DNA of 64,000 bases from Marinomonas piezotolerans (GTDB lineage Bacteria > Pseudomonadota > Gammaproteobacteria > Pseudomonadales > Marinomonadaceae), in NCBI RefSeq assembly GCF_003362755.1, contig NZ_QKRA01000001.1:372001-436000 (forward strand), in the 5' to 3' direction. The position numbers and the translations under genes were made by a program. This document shows positions 9,370 through 21,099 of the stretch, one piece after another (position 1 is the stretch's first letter; the number at the start of each line of letters is the position of its first letter). The notes under the pieces were generated by a model. The model was given only the letters and a program-made list of their open reading frames with translations. It was not told where the DNA came from and ran no database searches.

Positions 9370-10152
9370 ATGAAGAAGAGTATTGTATTATTAATAGTAG
9401 CGTTGATTCCTATGTTTGCCTTGGCATCAGGAGGGAATGCGTTTCATCTTGAACATATGGAACCTGATCTGCATGACAAAACTTCTTTGCAGCGCGGCCT
9501 TCAGGTTTTCAGCAATTACTGCGCTGGGTGTCATGAAGCAAAATATGCTCGATACGAGCGGGCGGCAAATGACCTTGGCATTCCAGCTGAGATTTTTGAG
9601 GCGAACCTTTTGCCGGCAGGTAAGAAGATAGGGGATCTGATGAGTAATGCCATGAATGCTGCAGATGCCAAGGCATGGTTTGGTGCAACGCCGCCTGACC
9701 TAACACTAGAGGCACGTTTGCGCGGCCCAGACTGGTTATACACGTATCTAAAGTCTTTTTATGAAGATGAAACTCGGCCTTGGGGGGTAAACAATACCGT
9801 CTTTCCTAGCGTTGGTATGCCAAATGTATTGGAGCATCTTCAGGGAGTCCGTCACATGACATGTGCACAAGCGCCTGCGTTGGACGAGCATGGAAAGCCA
9901 AAATTTGATACACTATCTGGCGACGTGTTAACTGAAGAGCAATGTGATGTTGTGGTTCAAAAGACAGAAGGTCAACTAACCGAAGACGAATTTGATCAGC
10001 TCGCATACGATGTAACTAATTTTTTAGTGTATATGGGTGAGCCAAGCCGTCTAAAGGCTGAATCTTTAGGAATAAAAGTGTTATTATTCATTGTTCTATT
10101 TGGTGTGTTCGCATACCTGTTGAATAAAGAATTCTGGCGCGAGATCCACTAG
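9370..10152 (+). CDS. petC: Ubiquinol-cytochrome c reductase, cytochrome c1 subunit
   Basis: Cytochrome c1 accepts electrons from the Rieske protein and hands them to soluble or membrane-bound cytochrome c. The 260-residue protein has a signal peptide (residues 1-19, ending FALA), haem-binding CAGCH at residues 51-55, and the axial methionine region around FPSVGMPNVL. A C-terminal membrane anchor (about 234-252, VLLFIVLFGVFAYLL) is followed by a short tail NKEFWREIH. It closes the petABC operon, and two inverted repeats follow within 100 bases. Confidence 0.98.
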   Translation: MKKSIVLLIVALIPMFALASGGNAFHLEHMEPDLHDKTSLQRGLQVFSNYCAGCHEAKYARYERAANDLGIPAEIFEANLLPAGKKIGDLMSNAMNAADAKAWFGATPPDLTLEARLRGPDWLYTYLKSFYEDETRPWGVNNTVFPSVGMPNVLEHLQGVRHMTCAQAPALDEHGKPKFDTLSGDVLTEEQCDVVVQKTEGQLTEDEFDQLAYDVTNFLVYMGEPSRLKAESLGIKVLLFIVLFGVFAYLLNKEFWREIH

Positions 10153-10172
10153 CGTGTGATTCGAAAAGGCCA

Positions 10173-10202
10173 AGATGTCCCTATTGAAAAATGGGGACAT
10201 CT
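10173..10202 (+). repeat. Inverted repeat downstream of petC
   Basis: AGATGTCCC (10173-10181) pairs perfectly with GGGACATCT (10194-10202) around a twelve-base loop. The following bases are A/T-rich but not a clean T run, so it may stabilise the pet message or act as a weak terminator ahead of the second hairpin. Confidence 0.5.
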
Positions 10203-10222
10203 ATAAATTATTTTGATAAGTT

Positions 10223-10250
10223 AAACCCCTAATTTGGGGTTTTCGTTGTT
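10223..10250 (+). terminator. Probable intrinsic terminator between petC and sspA
   Basis: AAACCCC (10223-10229) pairs with GGGGTTT (10236-10242) around a six-base loop and is followed by a T-rich stretch. It lies 20 bases before the sspA start, so sspA either reads through it or starts very close to it. Confidence 0.6.
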
Positions 10251-10269
10251 TATAGAATAGGGGTTATAC

Positions 10270-10902
10270 ATGGGTGTTATTGCCAAGCGCTCTTCCATGA
10301 CGTTCTTCTCTGATGGGGAAGATCATTACAGCCACCGTGTGCGTATTGTGCTGGCTGAAAAAGCGGTAACCGTAGATATTATTGATGTTGATCCTTTCAA
10401 CAAGCCAGAGGAATTGGCGGATATTAACCCTTACAATGAGCTTCCGGCTTTGGTTGATCGTGAGCTAGTGTTGTACGAGCCAAATGTCATGATGGAGTAT
10501 TTGGATGAGCGTTTTCCGCATCCACCATTATTGCCAGTCTATCCTGTAGCTCGAGCAGACAGTCGGTTGTACATGTACCGCATTCAGCGCGATTGGGCAA
10601 AACTGGTTGATTTAATCCTCTCAAGCAAGAATAAAGAAGACGTAGAAACGGCACAAAAAGAACTTCGTGAAAGTTTAATTAGCGTTTCACCTATCTTTGA
10701 AGAAAAGCCTTATTTCATGAGCGAAGAGTTCACAATCGTAGATTGCTGTTTGGCACCAATATTATGGCGTCTTCCTGCTCTGGGCATTGAGATTGAGAAA
10801 GCTCAAGCAAAAGGTCTATATAAATATATGGATCTTGTTTTCGAACGAGAGTCGTTTAAAGAAAGTTTGTCTGAAGCTGAACAAGAAATGCGTCTAGACT
10901 AA
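10270..10902 (+). CDS. sspA: Stringent starvation protein A
   Basis: SspA is a glutathione-S-transferase-fold protein that binds RNA polymerase and modulates transcription during starvation and acid stress. It has no transferase activity. The 210-residue protein shows an N-terminal thioredoxin-like half ([42 protein letters not shown]) and an alpha-helical half from about residue 95. The family segment [13 protein letters not shown] links them. An AGGGGT site stands before the ATG. sspB follows, but with a terminator in between. Confidence 0.96.
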   Translation: MGVIAKRSSMTFFSDGEDHYSHRVRIVLAEKAVTVDIIDVDPFNKPEELADINPYNELPALVDRELVLYEPNVMMEYLDERFPHPPLLPVYPVARADSRLYMYRIQRDWAKLVDLILSSKNKEDVETAQKELRESLISVSPIFEEKPYFMSEEFTIVDCCLAPILWRLPALGIEIEKAQAKGLYKYMDLVFERESFKESLSEAEQEMRLD

Positions 10903-10919
10903 CTGGATTTTGTTGTATA

Positions 10920-10944
10920 AAAAGGGGCTAATGCCCCTTTTTTG
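10920..10944 (+). terminator. Intrinsic terminator between sspA and sspB
   Basis: AAAAGGGGC (10920-10928) pairs with GCCCCTTTT (10933-10941) around a four-base loop and continues into a T run to 10943. It ends 20 bases before the sspB start, so sspB expression needs read-through or its own promoter inside or after sspA. Confidence 0.88.
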
Positions 10945-10963
10945 TTGTTTGGAGTTGCTAGCT

Positions 10964-11350
10964 ATGATCCCGAAAAGATCTTACTTATTGAATGCTACTT
11001 ACGAATGGGTAGCAGATAATGAAATGACCCCATATTTGTTGGTAGACGCAGAGTTCCCTGGTGCAATTGTACCGCGAGAGTTCGTGAACGATGGCAAGAT
11101 CGTCCTAAATATTAGTATGAGTGCTGTGCGTCAATTACATATGGATAAGGAAGGTGTTTCGTTTGAGGCGCGTTTTAGTGGCAAGCCTATGCAGGTCTTT
11201 GTGCCTATAGGGGCAGCCATGGCGCTTTACGCGAAAGAAAATGGCGATGGACTATCGTTCCCCGCAGAAGAATTTGACATGCCGCCGGAGCCTGATGAGC
11301 CAAAGACTCCGGAGCCAAAAAAAGGGTTTACTTTAAAAGTCGTGAAATAG
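10964..11350 (+). CDS. sspB: ClpXP protease specificity-enhancing factor SspB
   Basis: SspB tethers ssrA-tagged proteins to ClpX and speeds their degradation by ClpXP. The start is set at ATG 10964, with GGAG at 10951-10954 nine bases before it. The longer open frame from 10910 would run through the terminator. The 128-residue protein has the substrate-binding domain (YLLNATYEWVADNEMTPYLL, EFPGAIVPREFVNDGKIVLN, VSFEARFSGKP) and an acidic linker rich in Pro and Glu. The last residues, GFTLKVVK, form the ClpX-docking peptide. Confidence 0.96.
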   Translation: MIPKRSYLLNATYEWVADNEMTPYLLVDAEFPGAIVPREFVNDGKIVLNISMSAVRQLHMDKEGVSFEARFSGKPMQVFVPIGAAMALYAKENGDGLSFPAEEFDMPPEPDEPKTPEPKKGFTLKVVK

Positions 11351-11354
11351 TCCT

Positions 11355-11957
11355 TTAATCATCATAGCCAAATAGCTGTCGTTCAAGTAGATCAACCAAA
11401 GTGTGAACGACAGTGGTTTGGCACTCTTGTACCCGCGCTGTGCCTTTCAGGTTAATTTTAATCTCGGTGTCATCTTGCGAAGTAAGCGAAGAGACATTCT
11501 TGGCGTCAGGTGTTGTCAGCGCAACAATATTCATTTTACGCTCATGTGCGGCCTGAATAGCTTGGATAATTGGGGATGTATTTCCTTTGTTTGCTACGAC
11601 GAATAGGACATCGCCAGGATTGCCCAGTGCCGTAATCTGTTTCGAAAAAACGTCGTGATAGCTATCATTGTGTGTAATCGCTAGCAGTGCATTACCGTTA
11701 CTAGTTAACGAAATAGAAGGTAGTCCCGGACGCTCGCGGTCCATACGATCAGCCAGCAGAGTGCTGAAGTATTGGGATATGTATGCTCCTGTCCCATTGC
11801 CAACTGCAATCACTTTGCCGCCGCTCGCAATGCTATTAAATAATACTTTAGAAGCGTGCTCGATAAACGGAGGCAAGCTCTCAAGAGCATACTGCTGTGA
11901 TTCAAAGCACTGCGCGAATTGAGTATATATAGCTTCTTGATAATCCATAGTGGTCAC
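11355..11957 (-). CDS. diaA: DnaA initiator-associating protein DiaA / SIS-domain protein
   Basis: This 200-residue protein is a single SIS (sugar isomerase) domain of the GmhA/DiaA type. It shows the phosphosugar-binding features GKVIAVGNGTGAYISQYFS and GDVLFVVANKGNTSPIIQAI. In E. coli the homologue next to yraN and lpoA is DiaA, a tetramer that helps DnaA assemble at oriC. The paralogue GmhA makes sedoheptulose-7-phosphate derivatives for LPS. The gene order lpoA-yraN-diaA supports DiaA. The canonical SGNS of GmhA is replaced here by GNGT. It converges with sspB four bases away without any visible terminator. Confidence 0.87.
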   Translation of the reverse strand: MTTMDYQEAIYTQFAQCFESQQYALESLPPFIEHASKVLFNSIASGGKVIAVGNGTGAYISQYFSTLLADRMDRERPGLPSISLTSNGNALLAITHNDSYHDVFSKQITALGNPGDVLFVVANKGNTSPIIQAIQAAHERKMNIVALTTPDAKNVSSLTSQDDTEIKINLKGTARVQECQTTVVHTLVDLLERQLFGYDD

Positions 11958-11962
11958 TTTAA

Positions 11963-12331
11963 TTATACTGCTGGTAGCCAGGAGATATTCTCCTCTAGCA
12001 ATGCGCCGTCTATAGCGACCACATCGATTTGAAATTGGCTACCAGATAAATGGTGTTTCATTAACCAGTACTGCGCCGTCTTTAGGCAACGCATATACTT
12101 GTGCTGTGTGATGCTTTCGGCTGCTTTTCCGCGGGATGCATTGGCCCGATATCGAACTTCCACAAATACATAGGCTCCGGGCTTCTGCATGATTAAATCA
12201 ACTTCGCCAGCCCTCGAATGAAAGTTGCGTTCGATCGGGCGATATCCATGTTTGATTAAAAATGCCTCTGCGAGAGCTTCTGCTTTTTGGCCGTCAGTAC
12301 GCTTCTGATTCCCTGTATTCTTGCTTCGCAT
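11963..12331 (-). CDS. yraN: YraN family (UPF0102) nuclease-like protein
   Basis: The 122-residue protein belongs to UPF0102, a restriction-endonuclease-like fold of unproved function. Visible are the conserved GQKAEALAEAFLIKHGY start, the catalytic-type acid in AGEVDLIM and the strand YVFVEVRYRA. The start ATG at 12331 is chosen over an upstream TTG because an AAGGAG on the minus strand stands nine bases before it. It overlaps the end of lpoA by 38 bases, so the two are translationally coupled in the order lpoA-yraN-diaA. Confidence 0.93.
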   Translation of the reverse strand: MRSKNTGNQKRTDGQKAEALAEAFLIKHGYRPIERNFHSRAGEVDLIMQKPGAYVFVEVRYRANASRGKAAESITQHKYMRCLKTAQYWLMKHHLSGSQFQIDVVAIDGALLEENISWLPAV

Positions 12332-14126
12332 CGACAAGAGCTCCTTTCTTGTACGTTAGGATATTAGGGCGTCGATTGAAGATTCCTTCTTCATTTAATG
12401 TAATGATGCCCGTCTTAGCTGACAGTTTTGCAGAGCGTACCAATGTAAACAATGGCAAGCGGCTTGCAATTAAATAGCTGTCATTACCTAGCGCGTTTAA
12501 ACGCTGTAATACGTAAGGTGAATTAGTCTTGCTAGGCTGTTGGCTTAACGCAGGAACTTCGGTAAAAATGATTCGCTCTATGTCTTCATTTTTCGTGTTA
12601 CTACTTGGTTTTCCATCATGCAGCGTTTGTGACGCCAGCATCGGAATATCATTAGCGAAGTAAAAATCTATTAGTGGACGAATTTGTTTCGCATTGTCCA
12701 TCTTGCCAACGTAATACACGTAGTCTAAGTCTTGACGTGCGCGCGAAGTCGTTTCTATAGACTGGCCAGTCCATTGGGCGACAGAGCTAATGCGCGCCTC
12801 ACTTTCGTCTATCTGTAGCAGTGACTTGATCGCCCGCTGGCGACCGAGCGGCGTATCCTCATAAGACAGACTTTCTAATACAGGTGTATCTGAATCTTCC
12901 GCTAATCGTTGAAACTGATCGCTTTGGCGCAACGCCCAAGTGTCTTGAATGGCTAAAATAGCAGACGTAACGGCGCCTTCTTGCTTAGCAAATGACATTA
13001 ACTCCCTTATATCATCATCAACATTGAGCGAAAAATGGTATAGGTTTTGATGCGCTTGCATTGTATCCAATTGGTTTAACGCAATGGTCGGAATGTCAGT
13101 AACGAGGCTGGGTAGTCGTGCAACATTCTGTTTGCGTAGCGGGCCAATAATAATTTCTGCCTCAGTATCAAGGGCTGTTTGATAGGCTTCCGAAAAGTCT
13201 TCGTACTGATCTGTATCGATGATGTCTATACGTGGGCGTTTACCAGTATTGGTGTAATATTGTCTCAGCATACCATCAAGAATGGCACTAGAAGCCGTTT
13301 GTAACTCCTTACTCATTGGTAAAAGTATGGCAAATGCGTTTGGCAATTGGTCATCAAGCGATGCCATGATTTTAAAATCTGCTGGCGGATTAATGCTTGC
13401 AGGATGAGAGGGGTTGTTTACTTGCCAGCGGTTAAATTGCTGCAATTGCTGATCGACATTCAAATCTTGGTTGCGCAATATGCGTGAAATCTCAAGCCAG
13501 CCGGGCAGCAAAGGCAAATTTGTTGTCTTAAGGTAGCTTAGTTCATTATCAGTCAAGTTTTGTACCGCACTCCAAAGCAGCATTTCATTTTCTGGTTGCG
13601 CAGTAGGGGGGAGAATTGTGCTCAGCTTTACTCGATTACGGACAACACTCGGCCAAATTTCCAATGTCGTCATCACTTCAGCATGAGTGGTCAACAGGTT
13701 AATGCGGTTTTGTGGTAATTCCGCTACTGGAAGCTCCCTCGCTTGACTGAGCGCTTGAATAGCGAGCAAAGGCGAGTTTTGTGCAGCACTGACACGGCTA
13801 TAAAGTAATAGTCCATCGAAGCGATCATTAAAGTCCACGTTGATAACGTGATCTTCTAATAATTGCTGAGCCTGAGAATAGGACTGCGCAACTGCTTTTA
13901 GCTTTGCTGCATGTAAATAGAATGGGGCAGCTAAAGCTTCGGTTGGCTGTTGCTCGGCCTGCCAGATTGCATATTCTACAGGGTTATCAGTGGGGGCGTC
14001 CGATCGCTCAATGACGCTTACCTCCGCCTGATTCTCCACTGGCATGTTAGTTTCGATAGTGCCGCACCCGATTAGCGACAACGTAACGATTGAAAGTGGT
14101 ATGATACGTGATCTTAACAAACTCAT
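12294..14126 (-). CDS. lpoA: Penicillin-binding protein activator LpoA (LppC/YraM family lipoprotein)
   Basis: LpoA is an outer-membrane lipoprotein that reaches through the periplasm and activates the peptidoglycan synthase PBP1a. The 610-residue protein has a lipoprotein signal with lipobox LIGC (Cys21). A helical TPR-like N-terminal half (about 50-240) is followed by a periplasmic-binding-protein-like C-terminal half (about 255-600) containing AILLPMSKELQTASSAILDG and AEIIIGPLRKQNVARL. Its start codon abuts the oppositely directed rsmI frame, the conserved rsmI/lpoA-yraN-diaA arrangement of gammaproteobacteria. Confidence 0.92.
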   Translation of the reverse strand: MSLLRSRIIPLSIVTLSLIGCGTIETNMPVENQAEVSVIERSDAPTDNPVEYAIWQAEQQPTEALAAPFYLHAAKLKAVAQSYSQAQQLLEDHVINVDFNDRFDGLLLYSRVSAAQNSPLLAIQALSQARELPVAELPQNRINLLTTHAEVMTTLEIWPSVVRNRVKLSTILPPTAQPENEMLLWSAVQNLTDNELSYLKTTNLPLLPGWLEISRILRNQDLNVDQQLQQFNRWQVNNPSHPASINPPADFKIMASLDDQLPNAFAILLPMSKELQTASSAILDGMLRQYYTNTGKRPRIDIIDTDQYEDFSEAYQTALDTEAEIIIGPLRKQNVARLPSLVTDIPTIALNQLDTMQAHQNLYHFSLNVDDDIRELMSFAKQEGAVTSAILAIQDTWALRQSDQFQRLAEDSDTPVLESLSYEDTPLGRQRAIKSLLQIDESEARISSVAQWTGQSIETTSRARQDLDYVYYVGKMDNAKQIRPLIDFYFANDIPMLASQTLHDGKPSSNTKNEDIERIIFTEVPALSQQPSKTNSPYVLQRLNALGNDSYLIASRLPLFTLVRSAKLSAKTGIITLNEEGIFNRRPNILTYKKGALVDAKQEYRESEAY

Positions 14127-14159
14127 ATGCTCGCGATACTAAAGCCCAAAAGAGGAAAC

Positions 14160-15014
14160 ATGGTAACACAGACTGATAATGATGTGAGAGGAACCTTCTA
14201 CATCGTGGCTACCCCGATCGGCAATCTTGATGATATCAGCGAACGGGCTAAAAAAGTGTTAGCCAATGCTGACTTTATTGCTGCTGAAGACACTCGACAC
14301 AGCAAGCGATTATTGAATCATTTCGCAATTGATACCAAGTTATTTGCGTTGCATGATCATAACGAACGCGATAAAGCCTCTTATATAGCATCGCTTTTAA
14401 ACGACGGTAAAAATGTCGCGTTGATCTCTGATGCGGGTACACCGCTTATTTCAGACCCAGGCTACCACGTGGTCAATTTCCTGCGGCAGGAAGCCCATAA
14501 TATCGTGCCTGTCCCTGGTCCATCGGCATTAATTACCGCCTTGTGTGCTTCAGGTTTGCCTACCGACCGTTTTAGTTTTGTCGGCTTTTTGCCAGCGAAA
14601 AGTAAATCCCGGCGGGATGAAATGTCCAGTTGGTTACCAAGCTTAGGAACTGTCGTTTTTTATGAATCCACGCATCGTATTTTAGACTGTTTAGCAGACT
14701 TAGAAGTGGTTTGGGGGGAGTCGGTTCAGGTGGCTTTGGCACGTGAATTAACAAAAACGTTTGAGACCTTTTTATCGGGCTCAGTTTCAGACATTAAGCA
14801 GATTTTAGAAGACGATAGTAATCAAACCCGTGGTGAGTTCGTGATGATGGTGTCATTACCAGAAGACGAAAAAGACAATAGCGAAGCTTTAAAAATACTT
14901 AAAATTTTGCTCAAGGAGTTGCCTTTGAAACAAGCCGCCGCGTTGGCTGCTGAGATTACGGGCGAGAAGAAAAATGCCTTATACAAACAGGCGCTTGCGA
15001 TGCATGAAGAGTAG
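14160..15014 (+). CDS. rsmI: 16S rRNA (cytidine(1402)-2'-O)-methyltransferase RsmI
   Basis: RsmI methylates the ribose of C1402 in the decoding centre of 16S rRNA with S-adenosylmethionine. The 284-residue protein has the tetrapyrrole-methylase fold, with FYIVATPIGNLDDISERA at the N terminus and ADFIAAEDTRHSKRLL after it. ISDAGTPLISDPGYHVV and VPGPSALITALCASGLPTD complete the signature. ATG 14160 is preferred to ATG 14127 because an AGAGG stands five bases upstream, and the conserved sequence begins only there. It diverges from lpoA. Confidence 0.96.
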   Translation: MVTQTDNDVRGTFYIVATPIGNLDDISERAKKVLANADFIAAEDTRHSKRLLNHFAIDTKLFALHDHNERDKASYIASLLNDGKNVALISDAGTPLISDPGYHVVNFLRQEAHNIVPVPGPSALITALCASGLPTDRFSFVGFLPAKSKSRRDEMSSWLPSLGTVVFYESTHRILDCLADLEVVWGESVQVALARELTKTFETFLSGSVSDIKQILEDDSNQTRGEFVMMVSLPEDEKDNSEALKILKILLKELPLKQAAALAAEITGEKKNALYKQALAMHEE

Positions 15015-15080
15015 CGACCAAATCGCTGACTCGGTATTTCAGAGTTTACAGCGACGTTGAAATCCGTATACTGACGTTCA

Positions 15081-15171
15081 ACTTGTCGGAGTGCCTTAAT
15101 TGGCTGAGATCGCATTTTAATGCGGGATCCGCAGAACCTGATCAGGCTAATACCTGCGAAGGGAACAAGAA
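15081..15171 (+). ncRNA. TPP (thiamine pyrophosphate) riboswitch
   Basis: The sequence carries the THI-box landmarks GGAGTGCC, GGCTGAGA and AACCTGATCAGGCTAATACC, followed by TGCGAAGGGAAC. The closing stem pairs CTTGT near 15082 with ACAAG near 15165. A variable P3 arm GCATTTTAATGC sits between. It lies about 140 bases before thiC and should turn the thi operon down when TPP binds. The expression platform between 15171 and 15307 holds an eight-pair hairpin AACACATG/CATGTGTT (15241-15260) without a T run, which suggests translational control or Rho-dependent termination. Confidence 0.96.
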
Positions 15172-15267
15172 AGAACCTTTTCTTTTCTGCTGAATACAAC
15201 GCTGTTTCGTCTTCACGAACTTGAGACGTCTCTCAACAGCAACACATGTAAGCATGTGTTCTCCTGA

Positions 15268-17283
<2,016 letters not shown>

Positions 17284-18417
17284 ATGACCAAAACAGATGT
17301 TAAAACTATCGCGTTTAGTGACGCTGACTTTAAATCATCTGTTTTGGACAGTGCTCGACACCTAGGGTGTCGAGTGCTTCACTCCACAACGGATGACGTT
17401 CAGATTGAGCCTAGTAATGAGAAGCTAAGTCTGATTACCCAAACGGAGACTTGGCACTTTACCACTGCGCTAAAGGTATCGAACACGGTTTATCAAGCCG
17501 TTTGTCAAGGTAATCAAGTATCCGTGAAGGGCTTGCAAAATGAGCGCATTTCTCACTTTCAAGCCGACAATCTGGTAGAAATCAATCAAAACGATCTGGC
17601 CGTCGCATTGGCGTGTTTTATCGAGCGAGGTTACGAACATTTAGATGCCATGACGTTGGCGCTAGCGTGGCTGACCCAACAAGCTCGCGGAGCTGGAGCA
17701 GAATGGCCCACGGATCGTCGTTGGTTTCCAACGACCTCGTTCGAAGATGATCATCAGCTTGCCGATGACAGTGCGTTTGCTCCTATTCGAAAAGAGCTAT
17801 TTACTTTGTATCCTGTCGTCGACAGCATCGAATGGCTTACTTTGGTATTAGAGCAAGGTGTCACCACCGCTCAACTTCGTGTTAAAGATGCCAACGACAA
17901 GAACCTGAAGACAAAAATCCAGCAAGCCATCGCCCTAGGGCAAGAGTATGGTGCGCAGGTTTTTATCAACGATTATTGGCAACTTGCAATTGAGCTAGGT
18001 GCATATGGTGTACATCTTGGTCAAGAAGATATCGAAGTTGCGGATTTGACCACCATTCAGAAAGCAGGGCTGCGCTTAGGTATCAGCACGCACGGCTACT
18101 TTGAAATCATGCGAGCTTTTAATATCAAACCAAGTTACATCGCTCTCGGCCATATTTTCCCGACTGTGACAAAAGACATGCCATCTCAGCCCCAAGGCCT
18201 TACCCGTCTCGAGAAATATGTAAAGCTGATTGATGGCGCTCATCCGACGGTCGCCATTGGTGGTATTAATGCCGAACGTTTGCCTACTGTGAAGGCTACC
18301 GATGTGGATTCAGTGGCGCTAGTGACGGCCATCACCCGTGCGGATGATCCGAAAGCTGCTACAAGATCATTACTCAAAGCCGTTCAGCAAGGAGCATGCA
18401 ATGCAGTTGTCTGTTAA
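17284..18417 (+). CDS. thiE: Thiamine phosphate synthase ThiE with extra N-terminal domain
   Basis: ThiE joins HMP-PP and HET-P to thiamine phosphate. At 377 residues this protein is much longer than a stand-alone ThiE (about 210). The C-terminal part from about residue 172 is Thi[59 protein letters not shown] and VAIGGI. The N-terminal 165 residues contain [20 protein letters not shown] followed by [10 protein letters not shown]. That resembles the C-terminal helix region of HMP-kinase-type proteins and occurs in long ThiE proteins of vibrios. Catalytic kinase residues are not evident. It overlaps thiS by 17 bases. Confidence 0.92.
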   Translation: MTKTDVKTIAFSDADFKSSVLDSARHLGCRVLHSTTDDVQIEPSNEKLSLITQTETWHFTTALKVSNTVYQAVCQGNQVSVKGLQNERISHFQADNLVEINQNDLAVALACFIERGYEHLDAMTLALAWLTQQARGAGAEWPTDRRWFPTTSFEDDHQLADDSAFAPIRKELFTLYPVVDSIEWLTLVLEQGVTTAQLRVKDANDKNLKTKIQQAIALGQEYGAQVFINDYWQLAIELGAYGVHLGQEDIEVADLTTIQKAGLRLGISTHGYFEIMRAFNIKPSYIALGHIFPTVTKDMPSQPQGLTRLEKYVKLIDGAHPTVAIGGINAERLPTVKATDVDSVALVTAITRADDPKAATRSLLKAVQQGACNAVVC

Positions 18418-18598
18418 TGATGAATTGATCCAGTCCGAGCACAACTTATTGGGCGATCTGATTGAGACCGTCGTGCCCCGTGAACAACGCGTTGCGGTCG
18501 CGGTTAACCAACAAATCGTTCCGCGTAGCCAATGGTCAAAGCACGTTCTTAAAGACAATGACCGTATTGATATCTTCGAATCCATAGCGGGAGGCTAA
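18401..18598 (+). CDS. thiS: Sulfur carrier protein ThiS
   Basis: ThiS is a small ubiquitin-fold protein whose C-terminal glycine is turned into a thiocarboxylate and supplies sulfur to the thiazole ring. The 65-residue protein ends in the required Gly-Gly (IFESIAGG) and has the [17 protein letters not shown] segment. ATG 18401 is set by GGAG at 18391-18394; the earlier GTG at 18338 lies deep inside thiE. It is sandwiched between thiE and thiG in the riboswitch operon. Its usual adenylating partner gene thiF is absent here. Confidence 0.95.
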   Translation: MQLSVNDELIQSEHNLLGDLIETVVPREQRVAVAVNQQIVPRSQWSKHVLKDNDRIDIFESIAGG

Positions 18599-18599
18599 T

Positions 18600-19373
18600 A
18601 TGCCACTTACGATTGCAGATCACACATTTTCCTCGCGTTTATTTACAGGGACGGGCAAATACGCCAACCACCAGCAAATGATTGCCTCGATTCTTTCGAG
18701 CGGTAGTGAAATGACGACCTTGTCACTGCGCCGGATGGATTTGAAAAGCGGCACGGATAACATCCTCAAACCACTGCAAAAACTAGGGGTAAAGCTACTT
18801 CCGAATACCTCTGGCGCGCGCGATGCTAAAGAAGCGATCTATGCTGCGCAACTTGCTCAAGAAGCGCTTGAAACCAATTGGGTCAAGGTGGAAATTCACC
18901 CTGACCCGCGGTACCTCATGCCTGATCCAATCGAGACGTTAAAAGCGGTCGAAGAGCTTGTGCGTCTTGGCTTTGTGGTGATGCCGTACATCCACGCCGA
19001 CCCCGTGTTGTGCAAGCGCCTAGAAGAAGTGGGCGCTCAATGTGTGATGCCGTTAGGTGCGCCGATTGGCTCCAACCAAGGCTTAGCCTCAAAGCCATTC
19101 CTCGACATTATCATCGAGCAGAGTAATGTTCCTGTGATTGTCGATGCAGGCATTGGTGCGCCGTCCCATGCTGCTGCCGCGTTAGAGGCGGGTGCGGATG
19201 CGGTATTAGTGAACACAGCGATGGCGGTAGCAAGTCACCCTGAAACAATGGGCAAGGCCTTTAAATTGGCGGTCGAAGCAGGGCGCATGGCGTATGAATC
19301 AGGCGCAGGGCAAGTGCAGCACACCGCGCAAGCATCAAGCCCATTCACTGAGTTCCTTAAGGAGCTATCATGA
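18600..19373 (+). CDS. thiG: Thiazole synthase ThiG
   Basis: ThiG makes the thiazole phosphate moiety from deoxyxylulose phosphate, dehydroglycine and ThiS thiocarboxylate. The 257-residue TIM-barrel protein starts with [18 protein letters not shown]. It has the Schiff-base lysine in [17 protein letters not shown] (about Lys96), the phosphate-binding loops [19 protein letters not shown] and [10 protein letters not shown], and SPFTEF near its end. It begins one base after thiS and overlaps thiH by four bases. Confidence 0.98.
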   Translation: MPLTIADHTFSSRLFTGTGKYANHQQMIASILSSGSEMTTLSLRRMDLKSGTDNILKPLQKLGVKLLPNTSGARDAKEAIYAAQLAQEALETNWVKVEIHPDPRYLMPDPIETLKAVEELVRLGFVVMPYIHADPVLCKRLEEVGAQCVMPLGAPIGSNQGLASKPFLDIIIEQSNVPVIVDAGIGAPSHAAAALEAGADAVLVNTAMAVASHPETMGKAFKLAVEAGRMAYESGAGQVQHTAQASSPFTEFLKELS

Positions 19374-20530
19374 TTGGCACCGTGCGAGTGTTGCATCAAA
19401 GCCCAGCCGTAGCGGGGCAATTTAGCTCAGAGCTAGAGTCTCTGGATTGGGAAGCCGCCACGTCTCAGCATGTTGAGGCCACCGAGGCAGATGTGCGTCG
19501 TGCGCTGGCCAAGCCAAAACGAGACATTAACGATTTTGTTGCATTAATTTCTCCCGCGGCTAAGCCTTTCCTAAATGACATGCTGAAGCAAAGTGAACGG
19601 CTAACACAACAGCGCTTTGGCAATACTGTGAGCTTATTTGCGCCGTTGTATTTGTCTAATACTTGTGCCAACGAATGTACGTACTGCGGTTTTTCAATGA
19701 GTAATGCAATCAAGCGTTTGACGTTGGATGAGCAGCAGGTGCAGCGTGAGATTCAAGCGATCAAAAAGAAAGGCTTCGATCATATTTTGCTGGTGACGGG
19801 CGAGACAAAAAAAGTCTCCATGCCATATTTTGAGCGCATGTTGCCGCTATTTAAACCGGCTTTTAGTCAGCTCTCCATGGAAGTACAGCCTTTAGAGCAA
19901 GATGACTACGCTCAACTAAAAGAGTTAGGGCTAGATGGCGTTTTGGTGTACCAAGAAACCTATCGCCGCAGTACCTATCTTGAGCATCACTTACGCGGTA
20001 ACAAATCAGATTTCAACCACCGTCTGGATGCGCCTGATCGTATCGGACAAGCCAAGGTCCACAAAATTGGTTTGGGCGTATTGCTTGGCCTTGACGATTG
20101 GCGTACCGATTCGATCATGATGGCGTATCATCTACGACATTTGCAAAAACGCTATTGGCGCTCACGCTTTAGCGTGGCTTTTCCTCGTATTCGCCCGTGT
20201 GCGGGGGGGATTCAGCCAAAGTCTGTGATTTCTGACCTTGAGCTGGTGCAACTGATCGCTGCGTGGCGGCTTTTCGATGCGGATTTAGAGATGAGCCTCT
20301 CAACGCGAGAATCCGCTGAGTTTCGAAACCACGCCGCCCGTATGGGCTTCACTACCATGAGCGCGGAATCCAAAACCCAACCAGGTGGTTACGCCGACGA
20401 CGCCCAAGAAGCGCTAGAGCAATTTGAAGTAAGTGATGAGCGTAGCGTCGTTGAAATTGCCAACGCTATACGGGCCCAAGGCCGCGAAGTCGTGTGGAAA
20501 GACTGGGACATCTCCTTAAACCTTACTTAA
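19370..20530 (+). CDS. thiH: 2-iminoacetate (dehydroglycine) synthase ThiH
   Basis: ThiH is the radical-SAM tyrosine lyase of anaerobic-type thiazole synthesis, cleaving tyrosine to p-cresol and dehydroglycine. The 386-residue protein has the CX3CX2C cluster site CANECTYC (Cys99, Cys103, Cys106). It also shows the family segments [33 protein letters not shown] and AFPRIRPC. It is the last gene of the thi operon and starts with ATGA overlapping thiG. Its presence means glycine oxidase (ThiO) is not needed. No terminator is evident after it. Confidence 0.97.
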   Translation: MIGTVRVLHQSPAVAGQFSSELESLDWEAATSQHVEATEADVRRALAKPKRDINDFVALISPAAKPFLNDMLKQSERLTQQRFGNTVSLFAPLYLSNTCANECTYCGFSMSNAIKRLTLDEQQVQREIQAIKKKGFDHILLVTGETKKVSMPYFERMLPLFKPAFSQLSMEVQPLEQDDYAQLKELGLDGVLVYQETYRRSTYLEHHLRGNKSDFNHRLDAPDRIGQAKVHKIGLGVLLGLDDWRTDSIMMAYHLRHLQKRYWRSRFSVAFPRIRPCAGGIQPKSVISDLELVQLIAAWRLFDADLEMSLSTRESAEFRNHAARMGFTTMSAESKTQPGGYADDAQEALEQFEVSDERSVVEIANAIRAQGREVVWKDWDISLNLT

Positions 20531-20784
20531 CTCAGTGCCTAGTGGGACAACATCCGCACGAGGCATCGAATTTTCTCTGTGGGTGTTGATTGAATCGCTG
20601 ACAAGGTTGTAAACCTAGACGACTCGAAGAAACTGTCTATTTTTAATGGATTGATACCTATCCTCGAATACCTTCGAACCAAGCACCAGCCAGTGACATT
20701 AGAAATTTGATGTTTGATCACTGGATAGCAATGTAATCTGGACGCTATGTAATGTTGTAATGCCACGTCTATGAGGGTTGCAAA

Positions 20785-21099
20785 ATGGATAATCCGAATG
20801 AAATATTTCACCAACTTAAGGAGATCCTAACTCCATACTCAAACGGTATGATTGTTGTCACGGACCAACCAGATAATTTTTACTTAAACACGCATTATGT
20901 CATGAAGAATGGCAAGCCAATGTATTTTGGCTCAGTCAAAGTAAACAAAAAATATGTCAGTTTTCACCTTATGCCTATCTATGTGTTTCCAGAGTTATTG
21001 GAAACCCTAACACCAGAATTGAAAAACCGTATGCAAGGTAAATCCTGCTTCAATTTTAAAGCGATGGATGCCAAACTCTTTAATGAACTTAAGAAATAA
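20785..21099 (+). CDS. Small protein, DUF1801/YdhG-like
   Basis: This 104-residue protein has a GAGGG ribosome site before its ATG and an intact frame. The region YFGSVKVNKKYVSFHLMPIY followed by LKNRMQGKSCFNFK resembles the DUF1801 (YdhG-like) fold seen in many marine bacteria as a stand-alone cytoplasmic protein. There is no signal peptide or membrane span. The function is unknown and the family assignment is by memory of the pattern only. It stands alone between thiH and a GFA-type gene. The 254 bases before it hold nothing I can name. Confidence 0.7.
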   Translation: MDNPNEIFHQLKEILTPYSNGMIVVTDQPDNFYLNTHYVMKNGKPMYFGSVKVNKKYVSFHLMPIYVFPELLETLTPELKNRMQGKSCFNFKAMDAKLFNELKK

